The notes below the pieces were generated by a model. That model was not told where the DNA came from, searched no databases, and worked only from the letters and a program-made list of their open reading frames with translations. From Bremia lactucae (taxonomy: Eukaryota > Oomycota > Peronosporomycetes > Peronosporales > Peronosporaceae): a DNA stretch of 15,780 nt. This document shows, piece by piece, positions 1 to 8,535 of this stretch. The stretch is from positions 279,668 to 295,447 of the forward strand of contig NW_027152016.1 in assembly GCF_004359215.1 (NCBI RefSeq). Direction: 5' to 3'. Position numbers and translations under genes: made by a program. The first letter of the stretch is position 1, and each line of letters starts with the position of its first letter.

Positions 1-320
1 ATGGGCGATTGCATCAAGCTTTGCTTGATACCTTCAAACGAACGCTGACAATCAGCGTTCCATAACCATTTCTCGTCTTTTTTCAAGAGACGAGAGAGAT
101 GAACTGTCATCTCTGCATAATTGCGAGAGTACTTGTGCAAGTACGCCGCTAAACCAAGGAACTTTCTAAGTCCCTTGACATCGACTGGAACTGGCCAGTC
201 GGTAATTGCCTTGATCTTTTCAGGATCAGGGCGCACGCCATGTTTACCGACGATGCACCCAAGGAGTGGTATTTCGCTTGCAGCGAATATACACTTCTTG
301 AGATTTGAAAAAAAGGCATC
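1..320 (-). pseudogene. Ty3/gypsy reverse transcriptase fragment (palm end/thumb), open frame, runs off the left edge
   Basis: The minus strand reads without a stop for about 105 codons from near 318 to base 1. It contains NLKKCIFAASEIPLLGC, then GVRPDPEKIKAI, then LRKFLGLAAYLHKYSRNYA and an RSFEGIKQSL stretch. These are the conserved blocks that follow the YxDD box in Ty3/gypsy reverse transcriptases. The YxDD box itself is not present, because the sequence to the right (above about 320) belongs to the 3' part of a different gypsy copy. This copy is younger or better preserved than the homologous segment at 3050-3350, which carries frameshifts and stops. The enzyme would copy element RNA into DNA in the particle; as it stands this is a fragment of an element that continues outside the window. 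Confidence in the family is high; the exact right-hand junction is uncertain by about 20 bases. Confidence 0.9.
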
Positions 321-574
321 GATGAAAAATTCGGTTTCGTCCTCTCCAGGCTTCTGAAGCCTGGAAGATTCGATCGTTGGCCATACCAGACCAACGAGTT
401 TGGTTGCCCTTTGGCGGCAGCCAAGGTTTTTTTTTCGGGAGCAGACCGCTTCGTATTGCGAACCTCTCCCGTTGGCTCACGTTAACGTTAACGATAACAT
501 TACTCTGGGAGTGATCCTGAACCTCCAACCCTTTTACGAGCGCGGGAAGCGCTCGTTCTTCGAAGTACCTTCTG

Positions 575-1134
575 TTGAGGCGAATGGGTCTCGTCGTACT
601 GCAAGACGAGACCCAGTTAAGAACGAGGTTCCCAACTATTATGCGAGTGTGGATATCCTCGCCAACGAACGAGGTGACTCGTTCAGTCCTTCCACCTCAC
701 GGTGATTCGAGATGCGTTCAGCTAGATAACGCTTTTCACCACTTGAATCCTTCAATGGTTGTGAGGGAGGAGGAAAAATCGGTTTCACTTCGTTCGCCAA
801 GCCCGCGTCAATATCGCGACTTGAATTACACTTCCATCATTTAAGGAAGGAGATTGATCACAAGCGATTCCGTCTGCTCGAGTTGCCGGTATGACCAAAT
901 GAAAAATTGTGCGCAAGTTGCGACTGATCAAATGGCGAACGAACGGACGTATCAGTCCCTTCAAAACGAGCTGGTGACAGCTCGTCAAAAGATCTCATCC
1001 TTGGAGGATGTAACGTGTCGATCGTCAGATTCAAGAGAACCAGACTCTGTCCCGAGACTATCAATTTTTGGCTCGGGACCATCAGGCTTTAACAGATTCC
1101 TTAAACCGTTCCGGGTAATTTAAACCGGAAGAAA
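575..1134 (-). pseudogene. Integrase C-terminal linker and chromodomain of the chromovirus, broken
   Basis: From 1134 to about 790 the minus strand holds a low-complexity linker (for example SLESDDRHVTSS). A proline box FPPPSQPLKDSSGE starts near 777, followed by KRYLAERISNHREVEG. After a frameshift comes HLVRWRGYPHSHNSWEPRS (about 622-676), and then QYDETHS. The pattern Y...E, VRWRGY, SWEP is a chromodomain; the Tyr and the two Trp stand where the methyl-lysine cage usually lies. In chromoviruses this domain directs integration towards marked chromatin. One frameshift and a stop shortly after SWEPRS break it. Below 575 the sequence looks like a 3' untranslated tail with no clear LTR. Confidence 0.85.
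585..615. repeat. Inverted repeat, 11-base arms (example of the hairpin tiling)
   Basis: Bases 585-595 are the exact reverse complement of 605-615, with a 9-base loop. It lies in the chromodomain end of the chromovirus. It is one of dozens of such hairpins in the retroelement stretches. Confidence 0.9.
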
Positions 1135-2500
1135 CCTAGTACTGATGGTACGGGCGGAGACGCCCGACATAAAATGTTGGATGCGTACGCATCCTACAAA
1201 GCAGCTCGATTGTTTACGCACTGCATTGGCGATGCAGTACACAAAATAGGCCGATATACATGGCTAATAACTTATTACTGCCCACATCCGTCACTTACAT
1301 GTTTTGGTAGGTCCACCTTAGTAGATAGAACTAAAACATTAACATTAAATAAAAATGTCTGCTTTTCCTTTTGTCAGAGTTTCGTTTCTGTCGATCCTCT
1401 GCATCATCGGGTGGATCCTGCACGAAACGGACCACTGCTTCTCTAGCTAGCAGGAATTTTCCTGCTAACTCGGTTTTGTTTTTGTCTTCAGTGCGACAGG
1501 TGTGAACGGCGGAGATATCGTTTCCTAATTAATAAGTGCATTTATTGTTGTGCGATACTGAGTCTTTCAGCATCATTATCTATTTCAGTAATAGCATTAT
1601 CGTTCAATGTTGATCAAATTTACAATGGTATCCTTCGCATTGACCTTAGGATCAATGCGTGATGAACAGGAGCATGATTGTTCTTTGCTCGAGCGAGCCC
1701 CCCCTAAACAAGAGTTACTCTCAAACTAGGTGGGTATGCGCTGATGGCGTAAGCCGTTCACGAAATACGGTTTTTATTTCGTAGAAGCATGCTCTGAATT
1801 ATTGATGGCAATTTCTACCATCGAACTCGCTCCAACTCGTAAAAGAGTAAACGTATCCGTGAATTATCTCTTTGAGGATGCGATTTGCACGTTCTGTCTG
1901 ACCATCTGCTTCAGGATGGTCAGAAGTTGACACCTTCAACTGTGTTTCAAGTGATTAAAACACAGAATGCTAAACCTCCGCTGTGAATCTAGGGTTTCGA
2001 TCTGAGACCAGTTCACGGGCTAACTAATGGAATTAAAATATCGTGTCAAGAAAGACACGAGCACAGCGTTTAGCTATGATCGACTTCAGGACTGCAGCAA
2101 GATGATTTATTTGGCTGAAACGTTCAACAAATACAAGAACCAATATTCTTGGTATCAACGTCTGGAAATCTGAAGTCAAAGTCCGCACATATGGTTTGTC
2201 AGCACTCTGCCGGAACAGGCAGAGGTTGTAACGGAGCACTGGTGAAGAACTTAGCTTTACCCAACTAAAAACTTTGCAAGCACACATGTACTTGCGGACA
2301 AACTCATACTGGCGTGGCCAGCAGATGTCGCGACTTATCGTGAGATAGGTCTTTTCACGTTCACGATGGCCGCTTATAAGCCAGTGCGTGTTGTATATCG
2401 ATCTGTTCTATCTGTTAAGGGTCGATACAAGTTCGACAATCCCTTCAAGGACTGTTGGAATAGATTGCTTAGGTAATTCATCAACCCTGTAGGAGCCTTA
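1135..2500 (-). pseudogene. Integrase region of pol (zinc finger, D-D-E core, GPY/F module), broken
   Basis: The end of the zinc-binding domain reads TYLTISRDICWPRQYEFVRK near 2290-2350, but the expected CxxC is degraded to CACKV. Codons for the three catalytic residues can still be read in separate frames: the first Asp in ADFDFRFPDVD (about 2165-2195), the second in ELVSDRNPRF (1975-2016), and the Glu in DGQTERANRILKEI (1860-1910). LVFVERFSQINHLAAV and RVFLDTIF (2033-2145) lie between the first two. Downstream come INNSEHAS near 1800 and, in 1135-1500, FLLAREAVVRFVQD, then KLLAMYIGLFCVLH, HPTFYVGRLRPYHQY, the GPY/F-type C-terminal module. Integrase would insert the DNA copy into the genome. 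Stops occur in every block, so it is inactive. Confidence 0.9.
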
Positions 2501-4200
2501 TCATCTTGATATTTTCTTCTAACGTCGTCGAGAACTGTTGACGACGAAACACTTATTGTTGCAACAGTGGCTTATGCTCACTGTTGGTTTGCGCAGCAGG
2601 TGAGAAAGGGCATCAGCAACGACATAAGTCGTCCTTGTTTAAACTCCACTGAGAAATTATACTCCGCAAAGAAAAGAAACCATTTCGCCATTCTTTGCGA
2701 GACGTGTGGACTGTTTACGGCCGTGTGTAAGGAAGCATGGTCTGTATGTACAATGAACGGTCTATTTCCCACAAGCTAGACCGTACACTAAGAAAAAAAA
2801 CAAGTCCTTGTCATGCACTGAATAGTTGCGTTCAGCTGGTAAAAGCTGACGCGATTGATAATAATCGCGTACAGTCTATCTCCTACGAGATAGATCCTAA
2901 ACTAAGCCAGCACATATCTGATGGCAGCGAGTTCATTGTCATGCACTGAATAGTTTGTGTCATATTGCATTTACGAAAAGTCGATTGCAAAATCGCTGGT
3001 GTCACAGACCACAGGAAATGGTCTGTCTTAATCCGCAATCGCCAGGATTGGCAATTGCATCAAGCTTTGCTTGATTTTCACAAATGAACGCTAACAATCA
3101 GCGTTTCATGACCGCTTTACATTATTCTTCAACAAAAAAGAAATATGTACTGTCATTTCGGCATAATTGCAGGAGTAATTGTGCAGGTATTTTCGAAGCC
3201 AGGAAACTTTCGAATCCGTTTACATCGACTGGCGTGGGCCAGTCGGTGATCGCCTTGATCTTTCCGGATCAGGGCGTACACCGTATTTACCCACGATGCA
3301 CCCGAGAAGTTGTATTTCGCTTGCAGCGAATATACACGTTTTGAGATCTGCACACAACTTGTGCTTACGCATAAGTGTAAGAGCCTTTCGGGAGTGGGTA
3401 TGGTGTACTTTAGTGTCCGACTTTCCCGATCATGGCTATGCTATTAACAAAGACATCATCAGATAACGAGATTTGAAAACCCGCAGGTCATAGCAGAATA
3501 GTTACGCATCTGTTAGATGTCGCAGGGCATTACTAAGTCCCTGTGATAAGACTAGCCACTCCCTTAGCAATCCGCTTGGGGTGCTTACCGCCGAAAATGG
3601 TATATTGTGTTCACGCATAAGGATATGATAGAATCCATCCCCCATCTGATCTATTGACGAAAAGATAGTATTATTTGACATAGCATCAATGATTACGTCT
3701 TTTCGTGGTATCGGCATTGGAGCCGGTACCGTTGCAGCATTCAATGTATTGAACGTATGCACAATCCGCCACCCTACTGTTGCTTAACGCACACATAGAG
3801 TCGGAGAGCTAAGTGAAGAGGTTGAATCTCTCGCACGAGCTGCTGCCAAGCGATTGGCAAAGAATTTGTTGATCGCAGATACTTGTTCACGAAGCAATGG
3901 CCACACAGTGTTTCGGACCTGGTTTAGGTCGATTTCGTGTCGAGTGCCTTTATCCCCCTAGACAACTCACAAGATAGGATTAAGGAAAGACATCCTTAAT
4001 TTCGAATAAATCCCTAAATAATGGAAATTGTCTTGAAAGACTTCCAGGATTGGGACGTAAATGTTCAATCCGAGTCTTCTTATCGAGGACACTCTCGTCC
4101 AACGATGAGCTGCTGAGAACCCGTTCGCTTCCAGGGAATACTATTACCGATCGGTCACGTACTTGTCATCTGTGACAAGTATGTAGATCTGCTTGACTTT
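2500..4200 (-). pseudogene. Reverse transcriptase and RNase H region of pol, broken
   Basis: Minus-strand blocks in order: LRELRSGKVKQIYILVTDDKY near 4200 and SSSSLDESVLDKK near 4090 (the Pro-RT linker); then 3762-3502 with LNAATVPAPMPIPRKDV, AVSTPSGLLREWLV and QGLSNA (RT fingers and palm). The YxDD box survives only as LSDDVFVNS near 3455. The post-YxDD blocks are at 3350-3050, and an RPFPVVCDTSDFAI stretch near 2990 begins the connection/RNase H part. FIVHTDHASLHTAV and SQRMAKWFLFFAEYNFS at 2758-2620 end it. Frameshifts and stops are frequent, the catalytic Tyr is lost, and part of the connection segment is duplicated (see 2808-2955). The 3350-3050 part is homologous to positions 1-320. Confidence 0.9.
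2808..2955 (-). repeat. Internal duplication in the RT/RNase H connection
   Basis: An identical 20-base string occurs at 2808-2827 and again at 2936-2955, 128 bases apart. On the minus strand both encode NYSVHDxxL, a motif that occurs once in a normal gypsy connection domain. After the first copy the reading continues FRIYLVGDRL and then returns to a second AERNYSVHDKD. Because 128 is not a multiple of three, the duplication also shifts the frame. It looks like a template jump during reverse transcription or a later tandem duplication that has decayed. Confidence 0.6.
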
Positions 4201-4540
4201 GCCACTACGCAGTTCACGTAAGAACCGCTTCGGTGCTAGCGTTGGTAGTTAAGATATCTCCGAGTTAAATTCGGAGCGCTATCAGATCAAATGTATAAGC
4301 GCCTACACTTGATCCGTTGCTTACTAAGACTTTTAATGTCTCACCTTCCTCTTTGGAACTTAATATGAAGGTACCCCATTGCCTCTAGCTGTGGTCAGCA
4401 ACTTTGGACAGATTCATTAACAAATGCAACGATTAATTTTTAAAACAGTCGATTTTTCACCTTGTCGCCATCTTCAGGTCACCTATAACTCCAAAAGCGA
4501 TGAATGCGCAACCACAGCGAGATCCTCTACGATCGCCGCT

Positions 4541-5163
4541 CTAGTCGCACTGTCTCTTATAAACAGGCGTTTCAAGCTGTCTTAATTTTGCTTTTGTAGC
4601 TAACATCCTTGTTTCGTACCAAGCAACATATTCGAGTGGTCGAGCATCGACGCTGCCTGTGCTTGTGCACAGCCGTCGGTATCTGATTTCACAGTGTGTT
4701 AAAAATTCACACTGAGGTCTTGTGCAGTCGTGCAAATGACCCACCCACAAGTGAGGCTATCGCACTCACTCGCAGGACATCCACCCGCTTGTGGATGCTC
4801 CAAGATGTTCATCCGCTTGACATTTGGTAAATGAGAGACAGGCTTCGTTATGATTTGATACTGCCAGTTTATGAATGGCTCTTTCTATCTAAGCCGTATT
4901 AATTCGAGGATGACTTCAAATTTGTCACCGTTTCCAGTACGATGAAATCACCATCGTACTGTTTACCCTTTAACCTGTATTGGATACCTACTACACGCTT
5001 CATTACTGTTACAGATGCGCCTGTTGCTAGGCGCACTGTCATCCTTTTTATAAGAATATTGCGCTTAATAATTATGAGCCTGCGATCTTGTAGCGATTCG
5101 TGCCATAAAACTATCCGACGCCCCACAATCGACTAGAGACTTAAGTGGCAACTTATTTGACAC
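4541..5163 (-). pseudogene. Retroviral-type aspartic protease region of pol, broken
   Basis: On the minus strand, LKSLVDCGAS is readable at about 5105-5140. The DCGAS box stands where most retroviral proteases have D-S/T-G, and the same D-C/T-G-A-S form is usual in oomycete gypsy proteases. After a frameshift the next block (5126-4899 frame) reads MTVRLATGASVTV and KRVVGIQYRLKGKQYDGDF, the flap and following strands. A further decayed linker down to 4541 contains an ECDSLTCGWV-like stretch and leads into the RT. The protease would cleave Gag-Pol. Stops and frame changes make it inactive. A run of 16 T (5165-5180) lies just upstream of the protease box. Confidence 0.8.
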
Positions 5164-5164
5164 A

Positions 5165-5180
5165 TTTTTTTTTTTTTTTT
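5165..5180. repeat. Homopolymer of 16 T (16 A on the element's strand)
   Basis: A run of 16 T followed by ATTATATTTATTTT. On the minus strand this is poly-A placed between the gag zinc knuckle and the protease. It probably grew by slippage from a lysine-rich stretch. The alternative, the tail of a small retroposed insert ending here, is not supported by any visible target-site duplication. Confidence 0.9.
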
Positions 5181-5371
5181 ATTATATTTATTTTCAAGGT
5201 GATGAGACTAGCCTCATCCCTTGAAGAAAATTACTTACAATGTTTGTGTGCGAGAAGCAACATCCGTCGATACCTCAAAATTCTTCTGACGTTGCTTGAA
5301 TAGTAGGGCGCTCCACACCTACAAATCGCAACGGCGTCGGATTTGGGTCCTCCGCAGTTCCTATCAAGAGG

Positions 5372-6364
5372 TCAATGTTTTAACTCACCATTTCTAGACA
5401 CTGACCGTGCAGCACCACACCCATAGGCGTCGTGGCCTGTCTTTTGACATCGATTGCATTTTTGAAATCGTTCGTTACTTGTAGAGCAAGGTTTTTCACT
5501 CTCCAGATACGAGTGTCGGAATGGTTCGGGACATCCCTTTTTACGTCTATGTGGACGATACACTTTAGAGTGTACGAAAGCCTGTCTCAGGCTGAACTTC
5601 TCCTGTTCCGCTATAGAGATCGCTTGGTTGAGCGACTCTAGTTCAAGCCGGAACAGGTAAGTCTTAACAGGACCGTCTGCAACACCTTTAATAAACACAA
5701 TTACCCGTATTCATGAATCGAATGACTCACGATACAACTGACCAGGTATTGTGTATGCTGGGTATAAGCATGAAAGTCACGCTTGCCTTGCTTCAAATCC
5801 AGGAGGTCGACTCGAGCCTAAATTCGGCGCGTGATGGCCCAAATGTTTGTCTGAGCGGGTCTTAAGAACCTCATACAAACCCAAAGACTAATGGGTCGTG
5901 AAGCTTAAGCCCCAAGGCCCAAGATTTGGCACGTCCGGCGCTGGACATGGCAAATCTCACTTTCGACGCATCATCACTTATACGGCGAATTTCTTAAGCG
6001 TCGTCTAATTCGATGAACTATCTTAAAAGAAAGTCGCCTTCGACTACCTTAACTTAGAGATTTTTATCTATAAGCTTTCGGGTCGACGAGGAAGCGTCGG
6101 CCCGTTAGCAGCATTTTAATGCTGCTGTCTCAACAATCTTAATTGTTGAGCACCCTGTTCTTGTATCACCTCCGCGTGCTCAGAACCTTGCTGGATAAGG
6201 AAGGCTTCGTTCTCTCGGGTCTTGCCGACGAATTCGTGTTGAATGAACTCGGCTGTGGCCGCATGCTGTTCACCTCTGCCCAGAGTGAATAGCATGGTGC
6301 TAACGGCTGGCCCGCCTACGACCAAGCTCGTCCGATCGATCCCTCTCCATTTAAGGTCACTCAA
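5372..6364 (-). pseudogene. gag (capsid/nucleocapsid) of the minus-strand chromovirus, broken
   Basis: The best ATG on the minus strand is at 6364 and opens an 82-codon stretch ending at 6116. A second readable block lies around 5900-6000 in another frame (SDDASKVRFAMS, then KSWALGLKLHDP), which matches the capsid region of oomycete gypsy Gag. A third block, 5698-5372, begins FIKGVADGPVKTYLFRLELE and continues into IAEQEKFSLRQA. The nucleocapsid zinc knuckle CX2CX4HX4C (CNRCQKTGHDAYGC) is at 5417-5458. Frameshifts separate the blocks, and stops occur for example in the capsid block. Gag would package element RNA; here it is inactive. The family call rests on the knuckle, the capsid blocks and the position between primer-binding site and protease. 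Confidence 0.85.
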
Positions 6365-6479
6365 ATGAGTAAAGCTCTTACGCGTTGCGCGAAAACCTTC
6401 TTAAGGGACTTGAAAGCCCCCTCTTTCATCATCCAACATGTCCATGCTGGAGGAACGTGCGTGAGCCGTTGAAGGAACT

Positions 6480-6494
6480 ACGAAGTGTTACCAG
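6480..6494 (-). other. Primer-binding site (tRNA primer) next to the 5' LTR
   Basis: Immediately inside the LTR the minus strand reads CTGGTAACACTTCG. The plus-strand gypsy at the other end of the window has TTGGTAGCACTTGA at the same place, so both share TGGTARCACTT. A leading TGG, the complement of a tRNA CCA end, directly after the LTR is the hallmark of a primer-binding site. I cannot assign the tRNA from memory; it is not the common TGGTATCAGAGC (initiator Met) form. Confidence 0.65.
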
Positions 6495-6495
6495 G

Positions 6496-6947
6496 TGTAA
6501 CGTGGCACCCTTTACTAGTACTTTAACAGTACTAGACAACCTACCCTGATTACAGTGAAGGTGTGGTAGCTTAGCTATTCACGTAGTCTACGTGCAGAGG
6601 AAGCTAAGTAGTCTTAGCTACTAAAGGTAAATTCTTAGATTTTTAGAACGGAGAAAGGTACAACTATACTAATATAAAAGTTCCTACGTAACGATATTCT
6701 ATCAACTAATAACTTTAATAAATTAGTGACAAACTATGTGTGACGCCTACTTGCGCACGGCACAATCGTCTTGTGACGATTAGCGGGGTTCCTAATCCTG
6801 AACACATTTAATAATATTGGAACAATTGGTTCAATATTAATGAGGATAATAACTATGTGCTTTTTAATTTATTCCCTCTCGTAAAACAATATTTGAATTA
6901 TTTCTCTTGTAGGAAATATTTCTTATGTAACGGGACACCCCGTTATA
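6496..6947 (-). repeat. 5' LTR of the minus-strand chromovirus
   Basis: On the plus strand this 452-base segment begins TGTAACGTGG and ends CCCCGTTATA. The ends are therefore near-perfect inverted repeats of the TGTAACGGGG/CCCCGTTACA type also seen at 12246-12696. On the minus strand its end at 6496 is followed directly by a primer-binding site and then gag, so it is the 5' LTR. It is AT-rich with several internal hairpins, for example in 6514-6534 and 6579-6593. It is related to the LTR at 12246 (same ends, nearly same length, similar blocks near the ends) but is clearly a different subfamily. The element's promoter should lie here. Confidence 0.8.
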
Positions 6948-7435
6948 GAAGCTGCCCATTCGCGCGTCTAGCAGCGATTGGCGGGTAAATTCAAATACAT
7001 AAATCAACCAATGGGTCGTAGGTCGCATTACCGCTTTGATAGTGGAAATGTTAGGTGATATTATTACTTATAATATTTAGGGAGCCAATATAGCACACCC
7101 ATTTCGGTTCTTGATCTTAAAGCGTCTGATGCCTTCCTAAGGCTTGCGCGTTGATCTGCGAGAGATAGAAGCCTTTGCGAGGTAAATACTATCGGGTACT
7201 AGTTGCCACTTGGTTCTACGAACCTTTGAATCCTTAAAGTAGGATTCATCAAGCTCTAATAGCTTGTACGAATCCCTGAGTTGCTATCCATTAAATCTAT
7301 AGAGCTAAGAAACTCTTAGAGTCTATAAGTCTTTCTCTGACTTAAGGAGCGAGGTGGTTCCGCTACAGAAAAAACGTAAATTTTGATCATGTTCGATACC
7401 GTCATACCTCGTTACCGTTTTGTTCGGATTACTAG
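6948..7435. other. No gene recognised: old repeat-derived DNA between LTR copies
   Basis: No open frame with a recognisable product. The segment has the dense short hairpins typical of the retroelement parts of this window, for example GGTTC/GAACC at about 7212-7224, GAATCC/GGATTC at about 7228-7247 and CTAAGA/TCTTAG around 7305-7320. It also ends at the edge of an LTR fragment (7436). If that fragment is the inner edge of an older minus-strand 5' LTR, this stretch would be the leader and start of gag of that older element, interrupted at 6947. No Gag motif was found to prove it. Confidence 0.45.
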
Positions 7436-7492
7436 TGTAACAAAGTATCTTTCACTAGTACTGATAAGTGCTAGTTAACCTACACTGATTAC
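7436..7492 (-). repeat. LTR fragment upstream of RPA2
   Basis: From TGTAAC at 7436 the sequence runs parallel to the LTR at 6496 for about 57 bases: shared blocks are the TGTAAC start, CTAGTACT, then a T-to-C variant of AACAGTACTAG, then AACCTAC and CTGATTAC. Beyond 7492 the likeness fades into AT-rich DNA. It is a truncated relative of the 6496-6947 LTR in the same orientation. It ends about 140 bases from the RPA2 start codon, so it borders or overlaps that promoter. Confidence 0.65.
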
Positions 7493-7614
7493 AAATTTGA
7501 ATTAGATCTTTAATTAAGCGAGTGTATTGATTTTAGGTATAAACCTCTCTAATTTATCTCAAATATATAAGTAAAGTATATTTTATTAAAATGGAGCGAT
7601 TTTAGTGCTTGGCA

Positions 7615-7621
7615 CCATTTT
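7615..7621 (+). promoter_or_regulatory. Possible oomycete initiator (Inr) of RPA2
   Basis: CCATTTT matches the oomycete initiator consensus YCAYTYY and lies 12 bases before the ATG at 7634. The usual downstream flanking element is not obvious. A seven-base degenerate match can occur by chance; its position makes it plausible. Confidence 0.35.
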
Positions 7622-7633
7622 TGGATCGACATC

Positions 7634-8464
7634 ATGAATTATGGCGGTGGCTATGAGGCGTATGGGAACGACGATTACAGTGGCAACGGGGGCGGCTTTA
7701 TGTCTAGTCAGCCGTCTGGAAGCCAGCAAACACCTACTAAGCGCAGTAGTGGCGCCCAGAGTATTTTCCCGGTCACAATTAAGCAGCTACAGTCGCTTCA
7801 TGCGAGTGACGACGACGCGCTTCGCCTAGACGGTCAGGAACTGTCCACCGTGCGGCTCGTGGGTTTATTAACTGGTTTAATGCCACAATCCACAAGCGTG
7901 CGTTTCCAATTAGACGACGGCTCGGGATCTTTTGATTGCCAGTACTTTGTCAATGCTGACGAAGACGCTAGCGAGGACGACCTCCGAGAAGGCATCTACG
8001 TGCGTGTTGTGGGCAAATTGCGTAGTTTCCAGGGCAAATCGAGTCTCACGTGCTTTAGCGTGAGTCCGCTGGAGGATATGAACGAGCTCACGCATCATCT
8101 ACTAGAAGTGATTTACGTGCATTGCTACAATACCAAGGGGCTCGTTGGCAAGGCGGACGTCGCAATGACGTCGTTTGATACGCCCACGAAGGCGGTTAAT
8201 CAATGGAATCAGCCAAGCACGGGAGGGTACGGAGATAGCATGGGTTACGGGCTCCTGGACTCGACGTTCTCAAAGGAGCAAAAAGCCATTTTAGACGTCT
8301 TGGCGACATGCACGAATGATTGCGGTTTTAAGGTGGACCAGATTTTTGCCACATTGCGAGGGCAAATGACGGAACCGCAACTTCGAAGTGCATTAAATTA
8401 CCTCACGAACGAAGGACACGTGTACTCTACGATTGATGAAGACCATTTCAAGTGCACGGCCTAA
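7634..8464 (+). CDS. RPA2: Replication protein A 32-kDa subunit (RPA2)
   Basis: The 276-residue intact protein has the full RPA2 layout and length (human about 270). Residues 1-41 are a Gly/Tyr/Ser-rich flexible head with two SQ sites and TPTK, resembling the kinase-regulated N terminus of RPA2. Residues about 44-165 form the OB fold that binds single-stranded DNA: IFPVTIKQL, VRLVGLLTGL, VRFQLDDGSGSFDCQ, YVRVVGKLRSFQGKSSL and SPLEDMNELTHHLLEVI align block by block with the family. Residues about 205-276 are the winged-helix partner-binding domain (FSKEQKAILDVL, VDQIFATLRG, LRSALNYLTNEGHVYSTIDEDHF). It acts in the nucleus in the RPA trimer during replication and repair. The first ATG is used; no intron is needed. 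The gene lies between a repeat-rich left flank and a carrier gene that converges on it (71 bases between stops). Confidence 0.95.
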   Translation: MNYGGGYEAYGNDDYSGNGGGFMSSQPSGSQQTPTKRSSGAQSIFPVTIKQLQSLHASDDDALRLDGQELSTVRLVGLLTGLMPQSTSVRFQLDDGSGSFDCQYFVNADEDASEDDLREGIYVRVVGKLRSFQGKSSLTCFSVSPLEDMNELTHHLLEVIYVHCYNTKGLVGKADVAMTSFDTPTKAVNQWNQPSTGGYGDSMGYGLLDSTFSKEQKAILDVLATCTNDCGFKVDQIFATLRGQMTEPQLRSALNYLTNEGHVYSTIDEDHFKCTA

Positions 8465-8535
8465 CGCAAGGACGAAAGGCGAGAATTTACTATCTCGGTT
8501 TCATTAATTAATGGTTTTAAATGCTTTCGACGTGC

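Larger units (their letters stand above)
430..6947 (-). mobile_element. Decayed, nearly complete Ty3/gypsy chromovirus (5' LTR-gag-pro-RT-RNase H-integrase-chromodomain)
   Basis: Reading the minus strand from 6947 downwards gives, in the order expected for a chromovirus: LTR, primer-binding site, gag with zinc knuckle, aspartic protease (DCGAS), reverse transcriptase, RNase H, integrase (zinc finger, D-D-E core, GPY/F module) and a C-terminal chromodomain. Every block is broken by stops and frameshifts, so it is a fossil and cannot supply proteins. The LTR-to-chromodomain span is about 6.4 kb, a normal size for one element. No 3' LTR was found below the chromodomain; instead the RT fragment of another copy begins at about 320, so the 3' end was lost or recombined. 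The individual parts are listed separately. Confidence 0.9.

Noticed and set aside
854..1123. Plus-strand open frame with a coiled-coil look (QSLQNELVTARQKISSL)
   Set aside because: The minus strand of the same bases reads as the integrase C-terminal linker in the right place between GPY/F module and chromodomain, so the plus frame is an antisense shadow.
5165..5180. T16 tract as a transcription terminator or retroposon tail
   Set aside because: It lies inside the gag-protease junction of a retroelement; no RNA gene precedes it and no target-site duplication is visible.
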